Assembly: GCA_030847615.1 (NCBI GenBank)
Contig: JAUMIR010000001.1
Span: 365,730,687-365,794,686, forward strand
Reading direction: 5' to 3'
Source of the DNA: Gambelia wislizenii
Taxonomy: Eukaryota; Chordata; Lepidosauria; Squamata; Crotaphytidae
Length of the DNA: 64,000 nt
Shown piece after piece: positions 60,201 through 63,200 of the stretch. The notes below the pieces were generated by a model. That model was not told the DNA's origin, did no database searches, and worked only from the letters and a program-made list of their open reading frames with translations. The position numbers and the translations under genes are program-made. Position 1 is the stretch's first letter. Every line of letters starts with the position of its first letter.

Positions 60201-63200
60201 GTATGGGTCGTGGACACAGCGCGGCCCGTTAACCAGGGCGGCGCGGGGACCGGTCCATCCCGGTTCCCTTGCTTAAAGGAGAGAGCCCTTGGCCGAGCCG
60301 CATGCTCGACGCTCTCTCCTCCCCTGAAAACAAGCATTTGTTAATAACTAACAGGGGTCTCCTTTGAGCTTGAACTTGACATTGAACTTGAACTTGAACT
60401 TGTACTTGGTCTTGTCGGAGACCCCTGAGCTCTGGCAATTACCACGACCCAATACATCCGCCCCGCAAATTGCGACGTGTATGAGCCGAGGGAGGGTGGG
60501 CGGGTGCCGATTTGGCGGAGCGACGGAGGGCGCTGCTGCCTGCTCCGTCGCTGCCTCCGATCTGGGAGGGGCGCGCCCGTGCGCGCCCTTTTAACCCAGA
60601 TCGGTCGGCCAATCAGGAGCGAGCTAACTCGCTCCCGATTGGCCCTTCCTCCCTTTCTCCTCCCCAGCCGCAAGGGCGGCTGGGAAGAAGAAAGGGGAAA
60701 GATGGCGCTGCCCATGCAGCGCCACACGGCCCTCCTCCCCCACCTTTCCCTCGCCCCCGCCCTCGCTGCACCCGATGGGCGGGGCGGGGCTTCCGAGGGC
60801 AGCTTGGGGGCGCCGGCCGGGCCACAAACAGGCCCGCCGGCGAGCGGCGAGCCCCCTTGCGGACCCAGACCGGACCACCCCACTGCCCTCCAGAATGAAC
60901 ACAGACACCAGATAACAATTAACAGTGTATTGGTAACAGATTAAACTTCAGAATATAGGTTAGGTACAGGTTAGTAATATATAATCACATGATGAGGTAG
61001 ATAAGGAAATTGTCTATGCTACTTGGATAGCTTGGCAAAATTTGGCCGCAATTTGCAAGCAAGATGGTTGGCGGCAATGTATGGGTCGTGGACACAGCGC
61101 GGCCCGTTAACCAGGGCGGCGCGGGGACCGGTCCATCCCGGTTCCCTTGCTTAAAGGAGAGAGCCCTTGGCCGAGCCGCATGCTCGACGCTCTCTCCTCC
61201 CCTGAAAACAAGCATTTGTTAATAACTAACAGGGGTCTCCTTTGAGCTTGAACTTGACATTGAACTTGAACTTGAACTTGTACTTGGTCTTGTCGGAGAC
61301 CCCTGAGCTCTGGCAATTACCACGACCCAATACATCTGCTCCGTCGCCGCCTCCGATCTGGGAGGGGCGCGCCCGTGCGCCCCCTTTTAACCCAGATCGG
61401 TCGGCCAATCAGGAGCGAGCTAACTCGCTCCCGATTGGCCCTTCCTCCCTTTCTCCTCCCCAGCCGCAAGGGCGGCTGGGAAGAAGAAAGGGGAAAGATG
61501 GCGCTGCCCATGCAGCGCCATGCGGCCCTCCTCCCCCACCTTTCCCTCGCCCCCACCCTCGCTGCACCCGATGGGCGGGGCGGGGCTTCCGAGGGCAGCT
61601 TGGGGGCGCCGGCTGGGCCGCAAACAGGCCCGCCGGCGAGCGGCGAGCCCCCTTCCTCTCAGAGGTTCACAACTAACAATCACAATGAAGCCAGGGGAAA
61701 CTGGCCCATTATATCCTTCAGCAATCAAGAAAATGAGCCTTTATCACCAAAAAGAAATATTCCAGTGAAAGAGGCTCTTATCAGAATTCATCTTATGAAA
61801 GAGATACCCCCAATGTTACCTGTCTTCAATCTGCTTGGCTGAGACCTGCACTCCATTTTTCTTCTCTTCCACTTTAGCTGTGACATTTTCCAGGATGGTT
61901 CTTTGGTTTTGTAAAGCTTCATGAAGATGCCTGAACCTAGGGAAAAAAGAAAAGTTTTTGGGTTTTTCTTTATATGCTGAGTTCAAAGCCTGAATAAGAA
62001 GGATAAGGCACGTTTTCAGAATTGTTGGCCTAAAAAGAGAATAGGGGACCTTTGACTCACAGAACCTCCCCAACGGGCCAGCCTCCCCTCTGAAGCCCCA
62101 CACCCTCTTCTTGAACCTTTCACCCTTTGCTCAGGTGTCTAATACCAGTCAGCTGAAAAACACACCAAAAAGCTGAGCAGCAGGAAAGAGGGGCCTGCTG
62201 CAGAATCCCACTGCTGAAGAGTAACTCTGCTATCCCTCTTGTCCTTATTGTTCAGTTCTTTGAGTGACTCAAGATGGGCAGGTGGCAGGGGAGGTTTAAA
62301 CTTCTGCTTCATGCAATTATTCCTCTCTTCTCCTGCACACCTGGCTGACCGGTGGTATTCTAGCTGTGTGGGAAAGAGAGGTGTCTTATGTATAAGATGT
62401 GAATGTGTGTAAAGAGAATGTCCATATACGTATGTGTGCAGATAGACTTGAGAAGTTATGAAAACTCTCAAGTGTAGAGTTGGCTTGAAGCCCAATAACA
62501 AGAACAACAGATGGACTGGAGTGTGTGTGAGAGAAAATGGTTGTTTAAAACAGAAGTGGCGATACCGTGCCAGTGATAAAGAGAAAGGAAAGGATATGGG
62601 AGAGAGAGGAAGGAGGATTTGTCCCATTAGAGTCCTACGACATTTTCAGACACCCCTTACTGCGCAAGCAGCCTCCGGAGCAGTAACGAGGCTGCTGTGC
62701 GGCAGGGGGTCCTTTTCAGATGCTGCCGTCCCTCTTCCAGGATCATTTGTGGCACGTACGTGAAGCTTTGGAAGCGGCCGCGCCATATTTCAATCACAGG
62801 CAACCTCCGTGCTTAAAATATGGCACAGATGCTTCCAAAGCTTCACGTATGTGCCATGAATGATCCCGGAAGAGTGATGGCAGCGTCCGAAAAGGAGCCC
62901 CTGCCGCGCAGCAGCCTTGTTACTGCTCTGGAGACTGCTTGCACAGTGGGGAGTCTGAAAATGTCCCTAGTCCAACACTCAAGCCACTATACCATACTTC
63001 TCCTTTCTGTACAACTATTAAAGGTACGGGAGTGCTTCTGACCGCCCTGTGCAAAACTCATTTAAAGACAAATAGCAATTAATAGTTAGTACCTGTGTTC
63101 TTTGTGTTCTGTCAGAAGGCAGCAATGGCAAGTAAGGACATCACAGGTCTCACAAAACAGTTTGAGTGTCTCTTGACTGTGTGTTGGGCAAAACAAGGGA

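Noticed and set aside
60341..60944. Long frames (up to 180 codons) in both strands of the CpG-rich tandem units
   Set aside because: GC-rich DNA produces stop-poor frames on all strands; Pro/Gly/Arg/Ser-rich, no domain, and duplicated with the repeat.
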